Shown here piece by piece: positions 35,304-44,255 of a stretch of DNA of 64,000 nt. The stretch lies in contig NZ_RMVG01000014.1 of the NCBI RefSeq assembly GCF_003813865.1, positions 1-64,000 of the forward strand. The letters run 5' to 3'. The notes below the pieces were generated by a model, which did not search any database, had not been told where the DNA came from, and saw nothing but the letters and a program-made list of their open reading frames with translations. Origin of the DNA: Candidatus Pantoea deserta (GTDB taxonomy: Bacteria; Pseudomonadota; Gammaproteobacteria; Enterobacterales; Enterobacteriaceae). Made by a program: the position numbers and the translations under genes. The stretch's first letter is position 1, and each line of letters starts with the position of its first letter.

Positions 35304-35582
35304 AGTGAGTTCTCCTGACTGAATTAACTCATCACAAAAATGCCAGCGATCGTTAGCGTACAGGCCAGCCTTTTCTTTCGCGTTAAGCGCTCACCGGGAA
35401 TCAGATAGCCCAGCCCGCGACATGTCGCCGCGCAGCGGGGCGTTTCAGCAGAGATGCAGCAGGGCGGCGAACAGCGTAAGTATCATAAGACGGCCAGGTA
35501 CAGGGTGATAGTAACCGCGCATGCCCGAATGAAAAGTGAAGCTTCGTCATTGCAGTATGCATCGATGTTCACACTGACTGAT

Positions 35583-35745
35583 AGCTGCGCGGCGCCTGCT
35601 GGCGTCAGGCTCAGGGGGCTGCCGCGCTGAAAAAGCCGAACGCCCCAGATCTCCTCCCGATATTTTAGCGGGCGACTGACCGCGCTTTGCGCCAGTAGCG
35701 ACTTCAAACGCGCGCAGCGTCGCAGCAGGGGGAAAGCACGCATCT
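35583..35745 (-). pseudogene. LysR-family regulator remnant
   Basis: One frame reads PPAATLRAFEVA and another, shifted, reads AQSAVSRPLKYREE followed by GVRLFQRGSPLSLTPAGAA. In intact GcvA-like LysR proteins these are joined by about 15 residues (SFTRAAEELHVT-type). The middle is missing, the frame is broken, and nothing follows that looks like an effector domain. The remnant is therefore a truncated, internally deleted LysR gene. It lies between the reductase and MHS transporter genes and may have controlled one of them. Confidence 0.65.
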
Positions 35746-36073
35746 GTCGGAGTTTCTGTTAATGAGCTTAAGCTCAACCCCCTGGAACGAGCGCTGCGTA
35801 AAAGAGAGGACAGAGAGGCAGGCGTCGCGTCGAGCAAAAAGAAAATGGTTATTGAACAGAAATAACCAGAAACATCCAAAAAAGCCTGGGTTGCACCTGT
35901 CGCTCCTGCCAAAAAAGGCGCAGACAACCCTACTTTTCGCCAGGTTTATGTCATTACAAAGAAATATTTGCTGGTAAAACAGGCGTGATCTGACCAGTTT
36001 CCGTTAGCGCGGCCTTGTCATTTGTAACTCACTCACATAGGTTAATTTACAAATTCACAACCTATTTAACATG

Positions 36074-36107
36074 CAGGTTGCACCTGAAGTGAGTCGGGTT
36101 ACACCTG
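36074..36107. promoter_or_regulatory. Repeated AGGTTGCACCT elements before the MHS transporter
   Basis: CAGGTTGCACCTG (36074-36086, near-palindromic) and GGTTACACCTG (36097-36107) lie 32-65 bases before the transporter start. A third copy, GGTTGCACCTG, is at 35889-35899. They look like operators. Confidence 0.55.
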
Positions 36108-36138
36108 CTTAATCAACCATCCGGCGGGGGTTCAGATT

Positions 36139-37458
36139 ATGATGCAAAATGACAGCAGCATGGCGGTGTTACGAAAAAATAAAAAAGTGCTAATCGCAAG
36201 TCTGACGGGCAGCGCAATTGAATGGTTCGATTATTTTCTCTACGGGACAGCTGCTGCGCTGGTCTTTAATAAACTTTTCTTCCCCATGGTGGATCCGGTT
36301 ATCGGGCTAATCCTCGCCTATCTCTCTTTTTCGCTGACTTTTTTCATTCGGCCCATTGGCGGCGTTATTTTCGCCCATATAGGCGACCGTATCGGGCGCA
36401 AAAAAACGCTGGTGCTGACGCTGTCGCTAATGGGCGGTGCGACGGTGCTTATCGGGCTGTTGCCTACCTATGAGATGATCGGTATCTGGGCGCCCGCGCT
36501 CTTGATTTTGATGCGTGTCATTCAGGGGATCGGCATCGGCGGAGAGTGGGGCGGCGCGCTGCTGCTGGCCTATGAATATGCCCCTGAAAAGCGCAAAGGT
36601 TTTTTTGGCAGTATTCCGCAGGCCGGCGTGACGATCGGTATGCTAATGGCGACCTTTATCGTCTCGCTGATGACGCTGCTGAGCGATGAGGCATTTCTCT
36701 CCTGGGGCTGGCGTATTCCTTTTCTGCTGAGTTCCGTGCTGGTGCTGCTGGGGCTGTGGATCCGCAAAGACATCGATGAAACGCCGGAATTCAAAAAGGT
36801 GAAACAGGCGGGACAGGTGGCGAAAGCGCCGCTGCGCGATACCCTGACGCAGCACTGGCGTGAAGTGTTAATCGCTGCGGGCCTGAAGGTGGTGGAAACC
36901 GCGCCCTTCTACATTTTCTCTACTTTCGTGGTGAGCTATGCCACCACGACGCTCAGCTATCAAAAGTCTCAGGCGCTGGAAGCGGTCACCCTTGCGGCGC
37001 TGGTTGCCACCATTATGATCCCGCTGATGGGATTACTCTCTGACAAAGTAGGCCGTCAGCGTATGTATGCGGTAAGCGTTTTTGCGCTTGGCCTGTTTAT
37101 CGTGCCCTGGTTTTTGCTGCTCAATACCGGCACGACCTGGGGAATTGTGCTGGCGACGCTGATTGCCTTTGGCATTCTCTGGGCGCCAGTAACCGCCGTG
37201 CTCGGCACGCTCTGTTCCGAAATTTTCAGCGCGAATGTGCGCTATACCGGTATCACGCTGGGCTATCAGCTCGGCGCGGCGCTGGCGGGCGGCACGGCGC
37301 CGCTTATCGCTACCGGACTGCTGGCTAAATATGACGGCGACTGGACGCCGGTCGCCTGGTATCTGAGCGCGACCGTGGCAATTTCGCTGGCGGCGATTTT
37401 CTTCGCCAGCCGGGTAAAACGCGGGGAAGTGATTCAGGCGCAGACGCAGAAACTCTGA
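36139..37458 (+). CDS. MHS-family major facilitator (metabolite:proton symporter)
   Basis: A 439-residue, about 12-helix transporter of the ProP/ShiA/KgtP type. Family signatures are SAIEWFDYFLYGTAAALVFN near the N-terminus, RPIGGVIFAHIGDRIGRKKT in loop 2/3, and RVIQGIGIGGEWGGALLLA. It imports an organic acid or osmolyte with protons. The substrate cannot be deduced. The start at 36139 has a second ATG directly after it. Repeated operator-like elements lie upstream. Confidence 0.9.
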   Translation: MMQNDSSMAVLRKNKKVLIASLTGSAIEWFDYFLYGTAAALVFNKLFFPMVDPVIGLILAYLSFSLTFFIRPIGGVIFAHIGDRIGRKKTLVLTLSLMGGATVLIGLLPTYEMIGIWAPALLILMRVIQGIGIGGEWGGALLLAYEYAPEKRKGFFGSIPQAGVTIGMLMATFIVSLMTLLSDEAFLSWGWRIPFLLSSVLVLLGLWIRKDIDETPEFKKVKQAGQVAKAPLRDTLTQHWREVLIAAGLKVVETAPFYIFSTFVVSYATTTLSYQKSQALEAVTLAALVATIMIPLMGLLSDKVGRQRMYAVSVFALGLFIVPWFLLLNTGTTWGIVLATLIAFGILWAPVTAVLGTLCSEIFSANVRYTGITLGYQLGAALAGGTAPLIATGLLAKYDGDWTPVAWYLSATVAISLAAIFFASRVKRGEVIQAQTQKL

Positions 37459-37637
37459 ACTAACCGGGCGCAGAGCGACTGACGCGCCAGCTCCTGGGGG
37501 CGGCTCCAGCCCCAGGAAGCGTTCAGCCGCTCTGGTTTATCTGGGCATACGGCGTCGCCATACCTGCTACACCACCTGCGTCGCCAGCCGGGCCAGAATC
37601 CGTTACTATGCGCGCTCCTTCACCTTCTGGTTGCCTG

Positions 37638-38336
37638 ATGTCTACCCTTATCGATACCTTTATTGCCCCGCCGTGCGCCGAACAGATTGAGACGCTCTTT
37701 CAGGATGAGCATCTGCTGCTGATCAATAAACCTTCCGGGCTGCTCAGCCTGTCGGGGAAGAACCCGCTAAACCTGGATTCGGTGCACTATCGGCTGGCTG
37801 CGCTTTATCCTGGCTGTACCCTGGTTCATCGTCTTGATTTCGGCACCTCCGGAATTATGGTAATCGCGCGCAATAAAGCGATTAACGTCGCGCTTTGCCA
37901 ACAGTTTAGCCAGCGCAGGGTGCGCAAGGTCTACCATGCGCTGCTGTGCGGGCATCTGGACGAGAGCGAGGGTGTGATAGACGCGGCGATAGCCCGCGAT
38001 GCGGCGCGATTTCCGCTGATGTCGATTTGCCCTGTGCAGGGCAAGCCTGCCCGTTCCCGCTATCGGGTTATCGAGCGCATTTATCAGGCGGGGGAAGGCG
38101 GCGCGCCGCTGCCGTTAACGCGCGTCGAGCTGACGCCGGAGACGGGGCGCACCCACCAGCTGCGCATTCACTGTCAACTGCTGGGCCATCCCATTCTGGG
38201 CTGCGACCTCTATGGCGGGCGGGAGCGGCCGGGAACGGCGCAGGCTTCCAGACTGATGCTCCATGCCAGTGAGTTAGGCTTTATTCATCCTGTCAGTGAA
38301 GCGGCGATCTATGTCCGTCATGCCAGTCCGTTTTGA
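37638..38336 (+). CDS. RluA-family RNA pseudouridine synthase
   Basis: A 232-residue pseudouridine synthase of the RluA family. It has the catalytic Asp in HRLDFGTSGIMVIA, then RVRKVYHALLCG and the RNA-contact ending ETGRTHQLRIHCQLLGHPIL. No S4 domain is present. It resembles small RluA-like enzymes that modify rRNA or tRNA; the position is not deduced. The start at 37638 was chosen because the frame from 37608 adds residues outside the family. It converges on the YaiL-like gene. Confidence 0.88.
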   Translation: MSTLIDTFIAPPCAEQIETLFQDEHLLLINKPSGLLSLSGKNPLNLDSVHYRLAALYPGCTLVHRLDFGTSGIMVIARNKAINVALCQQFSQRRVRKVYHALLCGHLDESEGVIDAAIARDAARFPLMSICPVQGKPARSRYRVIERIYQAGEGGAPLPLTRVELTPETGRTHQLRIHCQLLGHPILGCDLYGGRERPGTAQASRLMLHASELGFIHPVSEAAIYVRHASPF

Positions 38337-38344
38337 CCACTCCG

Positions 38345-38884
38345 TTACCACATCAGATCATCAGGCACTTTAAAATCAGCGTAGGGATCGTCTTCATCCT
38401 GCTCTTCCTGACTGAGCGCGCTGTTCAGGACGATACTGCCTGCATCACGCTGAGCAATCTTATCGGCGACGCTTGCCGGAATGATGGCATACTGGCTCTC
38501 GCCGTTGTTCTCACCCGCCAGACGCGCAATGGCGAGCCGTCCGTTAATCAGCTGAGCCTGGGTGGCTTTATCCACCTCAATCTTTTTAATCAGATTGTTG
38601 TCGGTGAAGTTAAAACTGATCGTGCCTCTGGCAATAGTGATTCTGTTCATTTCAATCAGCTGCTTGATCTGGGCTTTGTACTCTTTCGATAACGCCGCCT
38701 GTTTTTGCAGTTCGCTAAGCTGTTTATCACGCTCAAGCTGGGCCTTTTTGTTTTCCTCTACCGCCTGTCTGGCTTCGCGCGCCTGAACGCGCGATTTTTT
38801 CGCCGTTCTCTGCACCTTGTCCATTTTTTTGCTGGTAACCAGGCCCGCTTTCAGCATCTGCTCTTGTAACGTAAGTTTTGTCAT
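38345..38884 (-). CDS. yaiL: YaiL-like DUF2058 protein
   Basis: A 179-residue protein, the same length as E. coli YaiL. The N-terminus MTKLTLQEQMLKAGLVTSKK leads into a long basic coiled coil (about 17-80). A beta-rich C-terminal domain (NRITIARGTISFNFTDNNLI) ends in an acidic tail. The family is linked to nucleic acids but uncharacterised. The start at 38884 fits the family; the frame opens far upstream to 39037 without support. Confidence 0.85.
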   Translation of the reverse strand: MTKLTLQEQMLKAGLVTSKKMDKVQRTAKKSRVQAREARQAVEENKKAQLERDKQLSELQKQAALSKEYKAQIKQLIEMNRITIARGTISFNFTDNNLIKKIEVDKATQAQLINGRLAIARLAGENNGESQYAIIPASVADKIAQRDAGSIVLNSALSQEEQDEDDPYADFKVPDDLMW

Positions 38885-39202
38885 TGTCGTTTCTGATTGG
38901 TAAAAATTTATCTGATTATACCTGTAAAATATGAGGCTGTACCGGCCTGACGCCGGGGTTTTCTGCGGCGCAGGCAATGGCGGCAGGCTCGTTATTACGC
39001 CGCCACTGCGCTTGCGGCCTGAACGGCGGGGATGCATGCCTGGGAAGGAACTGACGCGGACTCTTTTTCCAGTGGATATCGCGCAGCGGTTCTCGCCGCG
39101 TTGAACGCCATCGGGTTTCGACCTTTAAACGCCGCCAGAACTGCGCCGCGCGCTGAAAAAAAAAACCTCGCGAAGCGAGGTTTTTAGTCGAGAGCCGTTT
39201 TA
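38885..39202. other. Intergenic stretch with bidirectional terminator
   Basis: About 320 bases. The terminator at 39164-39187 (8-bp stem AACCTCGC / GCGAGGTT, loop GAA, A-run before and T-run after) ends the upstream chemoreceptor and possibly plus-strand transcripts. The rest shows no gene. Confidence 0.7.
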
Positions 39203-40753
39203 TCAGGCAACTTTAAACATTGAAGTGGTAAGGCTTAACTGCGCCGCCTGCTCCTCCAGCGAGGCGGCGGCGGCGGCGGCCTGTTCAACCAGCGCGGCGT
39301 TTTGCTGAGTGACCTCATCCATTTGCGCGATGGCGATGCCGACGTGCTCAATGCCGTTAACCTGCTCGCCGGAGGCGGTGTAGATTTCCGACATGATGGT
39401 TGATACATCGCCGATGGCCGTAACGATTCCGGTCATCGTCTTGCCCGCCTGTGCGACCAGGTCGGTGCCTTCCGATATGCGCAGATTTGAGGCTTCAATC
39501 AGCGTCTTGATCTCTCTCGCCGCTGTCGCGCTGCGCTGCGCCAGGGCGCGGACTTCGCTTGCCACTACGGCAAAACCCCGGCCCTGTTCGCCAGCGCGGG
39601 CCGCTTCGACGGCCGCGTTAAGCGCCAGAATGTTTGTCTGGAAGGCAATGCTTTCAATCGTACCAATAATATCAACTACATTTTTCGAGCTGGCGAAGAT
39701 AGCCGCCATGGTGGTGACGACGTTATCCACCACGTTGCCTCCCTGCTGCGCGACCTGAGACGCTTCAGCGGCCAGGCTGCTGGCGCTTTGCGCATTGGCG
39801 GCATTTTGCCTCACGGTCGCCGTAAGTTGTTCCATGCTGGCTGACGTCTCTTCCAGCGAGGCGGCCTGCTGCTCCGTTCGCGCAGAGAGGTCGGTGTTAC
39901 CCAGCGCGACCTCTTTAGAGGCGCTGTCGATAGAGGACGCCGCGGTCTGAATCTCTGAAACCACCTTTTTGAGCTGCTCCTGCATAGCGGTGAAAGTGGC
40001 GATTAACACACCGGTTTCATCTGTTGAGCGCGCTACCAGTTTGGTAGAGAGATCGCCTGCGGCAATCGCTTTAGCCGCTTTCACCGCCTCTTTAAGCGGA
40101 AGGGTGATAGCGCGGGCGAGAGCGTAGCCTAATGCGGACGCGATAACTAACGCCAGCAGCGCGCCGATAAACAGCGTTATCCGGGTTTGCGTCTCAATAG
40201 CGTTTACCGACCCCTGACGTTCATTGAGCAGGCTCTTCTCGCCGTTAACGATCTCATCAATGGTGTTACGCATCTGATCCATCTGGATCTTGCCGCTGTT
40301 GGCTTCAAAAGCGGCATTGAAGGCGACCGGCGTAATGGTTCCGGCATTGAGCGCGCGACGGTTGTTTAGCAGTTCTGCGGCAAAATTATCCTGCCAGGCC
40401 TGCTCTTCCTTCAGCAAATTGTTCAGCCGCGCCTGCTGAGCCGGGTTATCCGCCGTTAACGCTTTTGCGTCCTGCAACAGTTTCACAAAGTTCTCTTTGC
40501 TCTCTTTCCAGGGATCCAGCATCTCTTCTTTGCCGTTAATCGCATAACCGCGCAGACCGGTTTCCATATTCACCAGGCTTTGCGTCAGGGCGCGGCTTTT
40601 ATCGATGACGCGCCAGCTATGAATGTTCCAGTTATTGGAATTTACGATGCTGGAAAAGTTGTTATAAAAGGTTGCGCACAAAACCAGCAATAAAATCACA
40701 ATGGTGCCAAATGCAAGCAAAAACTTTCTTTTGATAGGTAAATTTCTGAACAT
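39203..40753 (-). CDS. Methyl-accepting chemotaxis protein with CHASE3-like sensor
   Basis: A 516-residue chemoreceptor. It has a first membrane helix at about 10-30, a four-helix periplasmic CHASE3-like sensor ([20 protein letters not shown]), a second helix at about 190-212 and HAMP. The conserved hairpin tip includes [20 protein letters not shown] and [15 protein letters not shown]. Adaptation helices are present ([20 protein letters not shown]). No NWETF pentapeptide is at the C-terminus (it ends TTSMFKVA), so CheR/CheB tethering is not expected. The ligand is unknown. Confidence 0.9.
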   Translation of the reverse strand: MFRNLPIKRKFLLAFGTIVILLLVLCATFYNNFSSIVNSNNWNIHSWRVIDKSRALTQSLVNMETGLRGYAINGKEEMLDPWKESKENFVKLLQDAKALTADNPAQQARLNNLLKEEQAWQDNFAAELLNNRRALNAGTITPVAFNAAFEANSGKIQMDQMRNTIDEIVNGEKSLLNERQGSVNAIETQTRITLFIGALLALVIASALGYALARAITLPLKEAVKAAKAIAAGDLSTKLVARSTDETGVLIATFTAMQEQLKKVVSEIQTAASSIDSASKEVALGNTDLSARTEQQAASLEETSASMEQLTATVRQNAANAQSASSLAAEASQVAQQGGNVVDNVVTTMAAIFASSKNVVDIIGTIESIAFQTNILALNAAVEAARAGEQGRGFAVVASEVRALAQRSATAAREIKTLIEASNLRISEGTDLVAQAGKTMTGIVTAIGDVSTIMSEIYTASGEQVNGIEHVGIAIAQMDEVTQQNAALVEQAAAAAASLEEQAAQLSLTTSMFKVA

Positions 40754-40960
40754 TTTTTTCCCGGTCCATATAATTTAACAGAACAGCTACAGAAGCTGTA
40801 AAACGAGCAGGTTATCGGCCAGGCGCTGCTCGCCTTTAATTAATTTCTGCAAATTTCAGGCGGCGGTTAATAACTGTCTTACGGCTGCGTTTTTATAATT
40901 TTAAATTTCATACAGATATTTTAAAGTTGCGCGGTCACGTTGACAAAATTAAATAGCATG

Positions 40961-41188
40961 CTACCGCGGCGTCAGGATGAAATGCGGGTGTTTTCCAGCC
41001 AGCAATAGCAGAAGCTCATATTCTCCCTTGCTCAGCAAACCGGGCGTGGCGGCTTCTTTACGTTGCCAGCCCCGCAGGCTGATATCGAACCGCTCAGCGG
41101 CTCGCTCCTGTGTCAGGCCTGCGGCCACCCGCAAAGAGCGGACATCAGACGCGATAATCAAATCTGCTTTAAAGGATTTACTGGTCAT
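40961..41188 (-). CDS. Small XRE-like helix-turn-helix protein, 75 residues
   Basis: A compact protein. Its HTH, RSLRVAAGLTQERAAERFDI followed by SLRGWQRKE, is typical of XRE/Cro-type DNA binding. It has no other domain. It lies alone between the two chemoreceptor genes on the same strand. A 16-base palindrome 49 bases upstream could be its own operator. It might be a phage or toxin-antitoxin leftover, or a local regulator of chemoreceptor genes. Confidence 0.7.
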   Translation of the reverse strand: MTSKSFKADLIIASDVRSLRVAAGLTQERAAERFDISLRGWQRKEAATPGLLSKGEYELLLLLAGKHPHFILTPR

Positions 41189-41691
41189 TATTTTCTCTCA
41201 ATACAGCCAGCCCCTTCCTGCGGGGCGCTGTCTGGCATACCTAAAATTAGGTAGGATAATAGGGATAACCGACGCCTTTTATAGCGGCAGCGGATTAAGT
41301 AGTTATTTACCCGGCGCGGCGGCGCCAAATAAATATACGGCTCTGTCTGGCGTAGCGGCTATTTTATCGGGAGCGTATTCCTGCGCGCGGCTTCTTAATA
41401 AGGCGCTGAATCATTTCGTCAGGAAACTATTTTCGCTGTCCTTATGCATCATTCAGGAATAAATTCTCGCTACTCACTGAGCAAGATATTTAGTACAGGC
41501 TGCTATGCCTGCGGACTATTACCCTGGCGTTTTTTCCCCTACAGCTATTTTGCTCCCGGATCGAAGAGGAGGCTATTGGTCACGCCTGCTAACCCGCCGA
41601 TCCCGGTGGTCTGCGAACAGGGGCCGTTTTGCCGCAGGCGCTGACGCGGCAAAACGGCCAGCCTGCGCCGGTCCTGAAGGGGTATCACCTG
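41189..41691. other. Intergenic stretch with a perfect palindrome
   Basis: About 500 bases between the HTH gene and the second chemoreceptor. Apart from TACCTAAAATTAGGTA (41238-41253) no feature is clear; frames on the plus strand lack ribosome sites. Confidence 0.6.
41238..41253. promoter_or_regulatory. Palindromic candidate operator of the XRE-like gene
   Basis: TACCTAAAATTAGGTA is a 16-base sequence with perfect 7-base arms, 49 bases upstream of the HTH start. It fits an autoregulatory XRE site. Confidence 0.6.
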
Positions 41692-43131
41692 TCAGATAAC
41701 AGGTTCAGCCGCTCGTGGCGCTGCAAAAACGTGGGCGCGACTCACGGCGAGAGTATCTGCATCGGTCAGAGCGGCTGAGGTTTTAAAGTGACTGATAGCC
41801 GCGGCCAGGGTTTCCGTTCGCCCGTTCAGGCTGCCTGCAGAGACCGTGACCTGCTGGACGAGCGAGGCGTTTTGTTGGGTGACGCGGTCCAGATCGGCGA
41901 TAGCCAGCGTGACCTGAGAAATCCCTTTACTCTGTTCCTCTGAGGCCAGCGCAATTTGGCCAATCAGATCGTTAACGGCAGAAACGCGCGTCGTTACGCT
42001 GCCCATGGTGTCGCCAGCTTGCCCGACAACCGCAGCGCCTTCCTGCACGCGCGCCACCGCGCCGCTAATCAGGCCTTCAATCTCTTTCGCTGCGGCGGCG
42101 CTTCGCTGGGCGAGGGTGCGCACCTCAGCGGCGACGACAGCGAAGCCGCGTCCCTGTTCACCCGCTCGCGCCGCCTCAACGGCTGCGTTCAGGGCCAGAA
42201 TATTGGTCTGGAACGCGATATTGTTGACCGTGGCCGTGAACTGCCGGATTTTTTCGGCTTCTGCGGCAATATCGTGCATCAGCGTAGAAACAGAGTGAAC
42301 CAGTTGCTCTCCTTGCTGCGTCGTCTGCGCGGTCGCCTCTGCAAGCTCGCGCCCTTCCCTGGCGCTCAGGGCGTTGTTCTTAACCGTGGCGGTCAGCTCT
42401 TCCATGCTGGCTGCGGTCTGTTCAAGCGCCGCGGCCTGACGGGTGGTGCGATCGGACAGGTCGCTATTGCCGGCGGCAATGTCTGCGGCTTCCTGACGCA
42501 GAACGCGGGTATTGCTATGCACTGACTCAACGGTAGTCAGCAGACTTTGCTGCATAAGCCTGACCAGCGGAATGAGCTGACCGACGCAGTTGCGGCCAGA
42601 TTCCTGCGGCTCGCGGGAGAGATCGCCTGCGGCTATGCCCCTGAAGTGTTCGCGCAGTGCGCCAAGCGGTTTAACCAGATGAGTCACAAGAAAGCGATCG
42701 CAGAAGAGCAGTAGCGCCAGCGTCATCAGCGCGGCGGTAAAAAAGGCGATCTCCAGACGATAACGATCGCTGGCCGTGGCCGCTTCGTCTGATGCGAGCT
42801 GATGCTGAAGCCAGCCAAGCCGCTCGTTTGCTGCGGAAGAGAAAAGGGCGGGCGTTTCGCTCAGGGCGTCATTAAAGCGCGCCCAGCCAGCGCCGGCGGG
42901 GATCTCCGTATGCAGCGCCGCTTTTTCGTCGGCCGACCCGGAAGTCATCACACTCCCGGCTCGCGCCAGAAAAATAAGCTGCGCGTTCAGGGCGTCTCTT
43001 CCCTCGGCCCGCTGGTGCAGGTCATGCAAAATAACTGAACCGTAAGTGCCAGCCAGCGCGACGACAAGCAGAGCGGCAAGCAAAATAGCCTGTACAACCC
43101 GTCGGATAGTGAAATTTCTGAGGAAATGCAT
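41692..43131 (-). CDS. Methyl-accepting chemotaxis protein, second copy
   Basis: A 479-residue chemoreceptor. It has an N-terminal membrane helix (about 14-35) and a short periplasmic segment. The second helix is at about 125-145 (FFTAALMTLALLLFCDRFLV), followed by HAMP and the signalling hairpin with [20 protein letters not shown]. The sensor is much smaller (about 90 residues) than in the first copy. It ends with no CheR/CheB-binding pentapeptide. The ligand is unknown. It is on the same strand as the first receptor, 0.9 kb away. Confidence 0.9.
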   Translation of the reverse strand: MHFLRNFTIRRVVQAILLAALLVVALAGTYGSVILHDLHQRAEGRDALNAQLIFLARAGSVMTSGSADEKAALHTEIPAGAGWARFNDALSETPALFSSAANERLGWLQHQLASDEAATASDRYRLEIAFFTAALMTLALLLFCDRFLVTHLVKPLGALREHFRGIAAGDLSREPQESGRNCVGQLIPLVRLMQQSLLTTVESVHSNTRVLRQEAADIAAGNSDLSDRTTRQAAALEQTAASMEELTATVKNNALSAREGRELAEATAQTTQQGEQLVHSVSTLMHDIAAEAEKIRQFTATVNNIAFQTNILALNAAVEAARAGEQGRGFAVVAAEVRTLAQRSAAAAKEIEGLISGAVARVQEGAAVVGQAGDTMGSVTTRVSAVNDLIGQIALASEEQSKGISQVTLAIADLDRVTQQNASLVQQVTVSAGSLNGRTETLAAAISHFKTSAALTDADTLAVSRAHVFAAPRAAEPVI

Positions 43132-43627
43132 ATCAGGTTCCCTGATGTTGTTATTGCTGTGTAAGAAATCAGGGCTTTTGTAATTAAAGTCGCCCGCAAT
43201 TTAATTGTGTACTATTTTTTTATCCCTTACAGTCTGGCAGCCAAACTGGAAAAAGGAAACGATCATTTAAAATATTTTTAATGCGCTGATTCAGCAGAAT
43301 TTTATTTCGAGGTTTAACCAGGCGAGGGCATCAGAATAGCAGGGAGGTCCATTTCCAGCGCGTAAACAGCGTGTTTTTTCTGTCACGCCGCCAGCGTTTT
43401 TTCGCTCTGTTTTTATGCGTTTTCTGCTCAGTTTATTCCGCCGCTGAGCGGTGCTGGAATCAGGCAAACAGGCGTAAACCTGACAGAGAGGTTGCAGGCA
43501 TGCCGAAAGGCGGGCTGGCCGATGCCTTCTACAGGGATCACTGGCGCGGGCAGTGGCCGCACGGCGTCTGAAGCGGGAGCTAAACGGGAACGGGGCGGGC
43601 AATGAAGGGCGCTAAGACCCGCCTGCG
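43132..43627. other. Intergenic stretch without a recognised gene
   Basis: About 500 bases. A plus-strand frame (43371-43571) has a hydrophobic start but no ribosome site, and is not supported. AT-rich sequence at 43190-43300 may hold the chemoreceptor promoter. Confidence 0.5.
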
Positions 43628-43804
43628 CTATCCCGCCAGGGACAGATCGTATGGGCTATCGGGTACGTCGTTCCAGATACAGTCTATTTCGCTGTCGTGC
43701 GACCTGCACTCCGGCGGCGCATCAGGATTTTTCACCTGGTGATGCGGCGTTACCGCGCAGCCAGAGAGCAGCAGAGCGATAAGAAGCACACAAGGTTTCA
43801 GCAT
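43628..43804 (-). CDS. Small predicted lipoprotein, 58 residues
   Basis: ATG is at 43802-43804 and TAG at 43628-43630. The N-terminus MLKPCVLLIALLLSGCAVTP is a short signal peptide with lipobox LLSGC, giving a mature lipid-modified Cys at residue 16. The mature part is acidic and has two further cysteines (PPECRSH, EIDCIWND). Asp at +2 is absent (Ala), so outer-membrane sorting is predicted. The ribosome site is weak. I do not recognise a family; it is missed by a 60-residue cutoff. Confidence 0.6.
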   Translation of the reverse strand: MLKPCVLLIALLLSGCAVTPHHQVKNPDAPPECRSHDSEIDCIWNDVPDSPYDLSLAG

Positions 43805-43956
43805 AAGAGGATTCCGGTGATAGCAGTCAGGATAATTTTCCCGCCGCTTGCCTCAACAGAGACCTAACAATGCCGGTGAGAGGCTGGCGCTGCATCAACC
43901 CTGACTAAACCCAGCCGCACTTTTTCCCCTGTCTCGCCATTAACGCGATCTAAATC

Positions 43957-43975
43957 AATAACGAGAATTGTTCGC
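43957..43975 (+). promoter_or_regulatory. Fur-box-like sequence before feoA
   Basis: AATAACGAGAATTGTTCGC matches the 19-base Fur consensus at 12 positions by eye and lies 40-60 bases before feoA, as expected for iron control of feo. Confidence 0.5.
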
Positions 43976-44015
43976 ACTCGCATAGTTGCGGCATTTCAAC
44001 ATCGGAGAAGAGATC

Positions 44016-44255
44016 ATGCTGATAAAACCTGGCAGCCAGTGGCGCATTGAGGGGTATCGGGACGACGTTTCACCGGTATTCAGCCGTAAACTTTTCTCGC
44101 TGGGACTGGTGCCCGGCGCGCTTATTGAAATCGTTCGACTCGCCCCGCTGGGCGATCCGGCTGAAGTCCGTATTCGTCGCACCAGCTATGCGCTGCGCAA
44201 ATCGGAACTCGCTATGCTGCGTCTTAAAGCCGTCAACGGAGGCGAGGGGGTATGA
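44016..44255 (+). CDS. feoA: FeoA, ferrous iron transport accessory protein
   Basis: A 79-residue SH3-like FeoA protein. Key stretches are FSRKLFSLGLVPGALIEIVR and APLGDPAEVRIRRTSYALRK. It is a cytoplasmic partner of FeoB. The start at 44016 (MLIKPGSQWRIEGY) has GGAG eight bases upstream; the frame from TTG at 43986 was rejected. The end overlaps feoB by four bases. Confidence 0.93.
   Translation: MLIKPGSQWRIEGYRDDVSPVFSRKLFSLGLVPGALIEIVRLAPLGDPAEVRIRRTSYALRKSELAMLRLKAVNGGEGV

Larger units (their letters stand above)
35304..36138. other. Intergenic region with LysR remnant and repeated elements
   Basis: About 835 bases. It holds a decayed LysR gene (35583-35745, minus) and two of three copies of the element upstream of the MHS transporter; the remaining frames have no support. 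Confidence 0.6.

Noticed and set aside
43371..43571. 66-residue plus-strand frame with hydrophobic start
   Set aside because: GTG start without ribosome site; no conserved feature.
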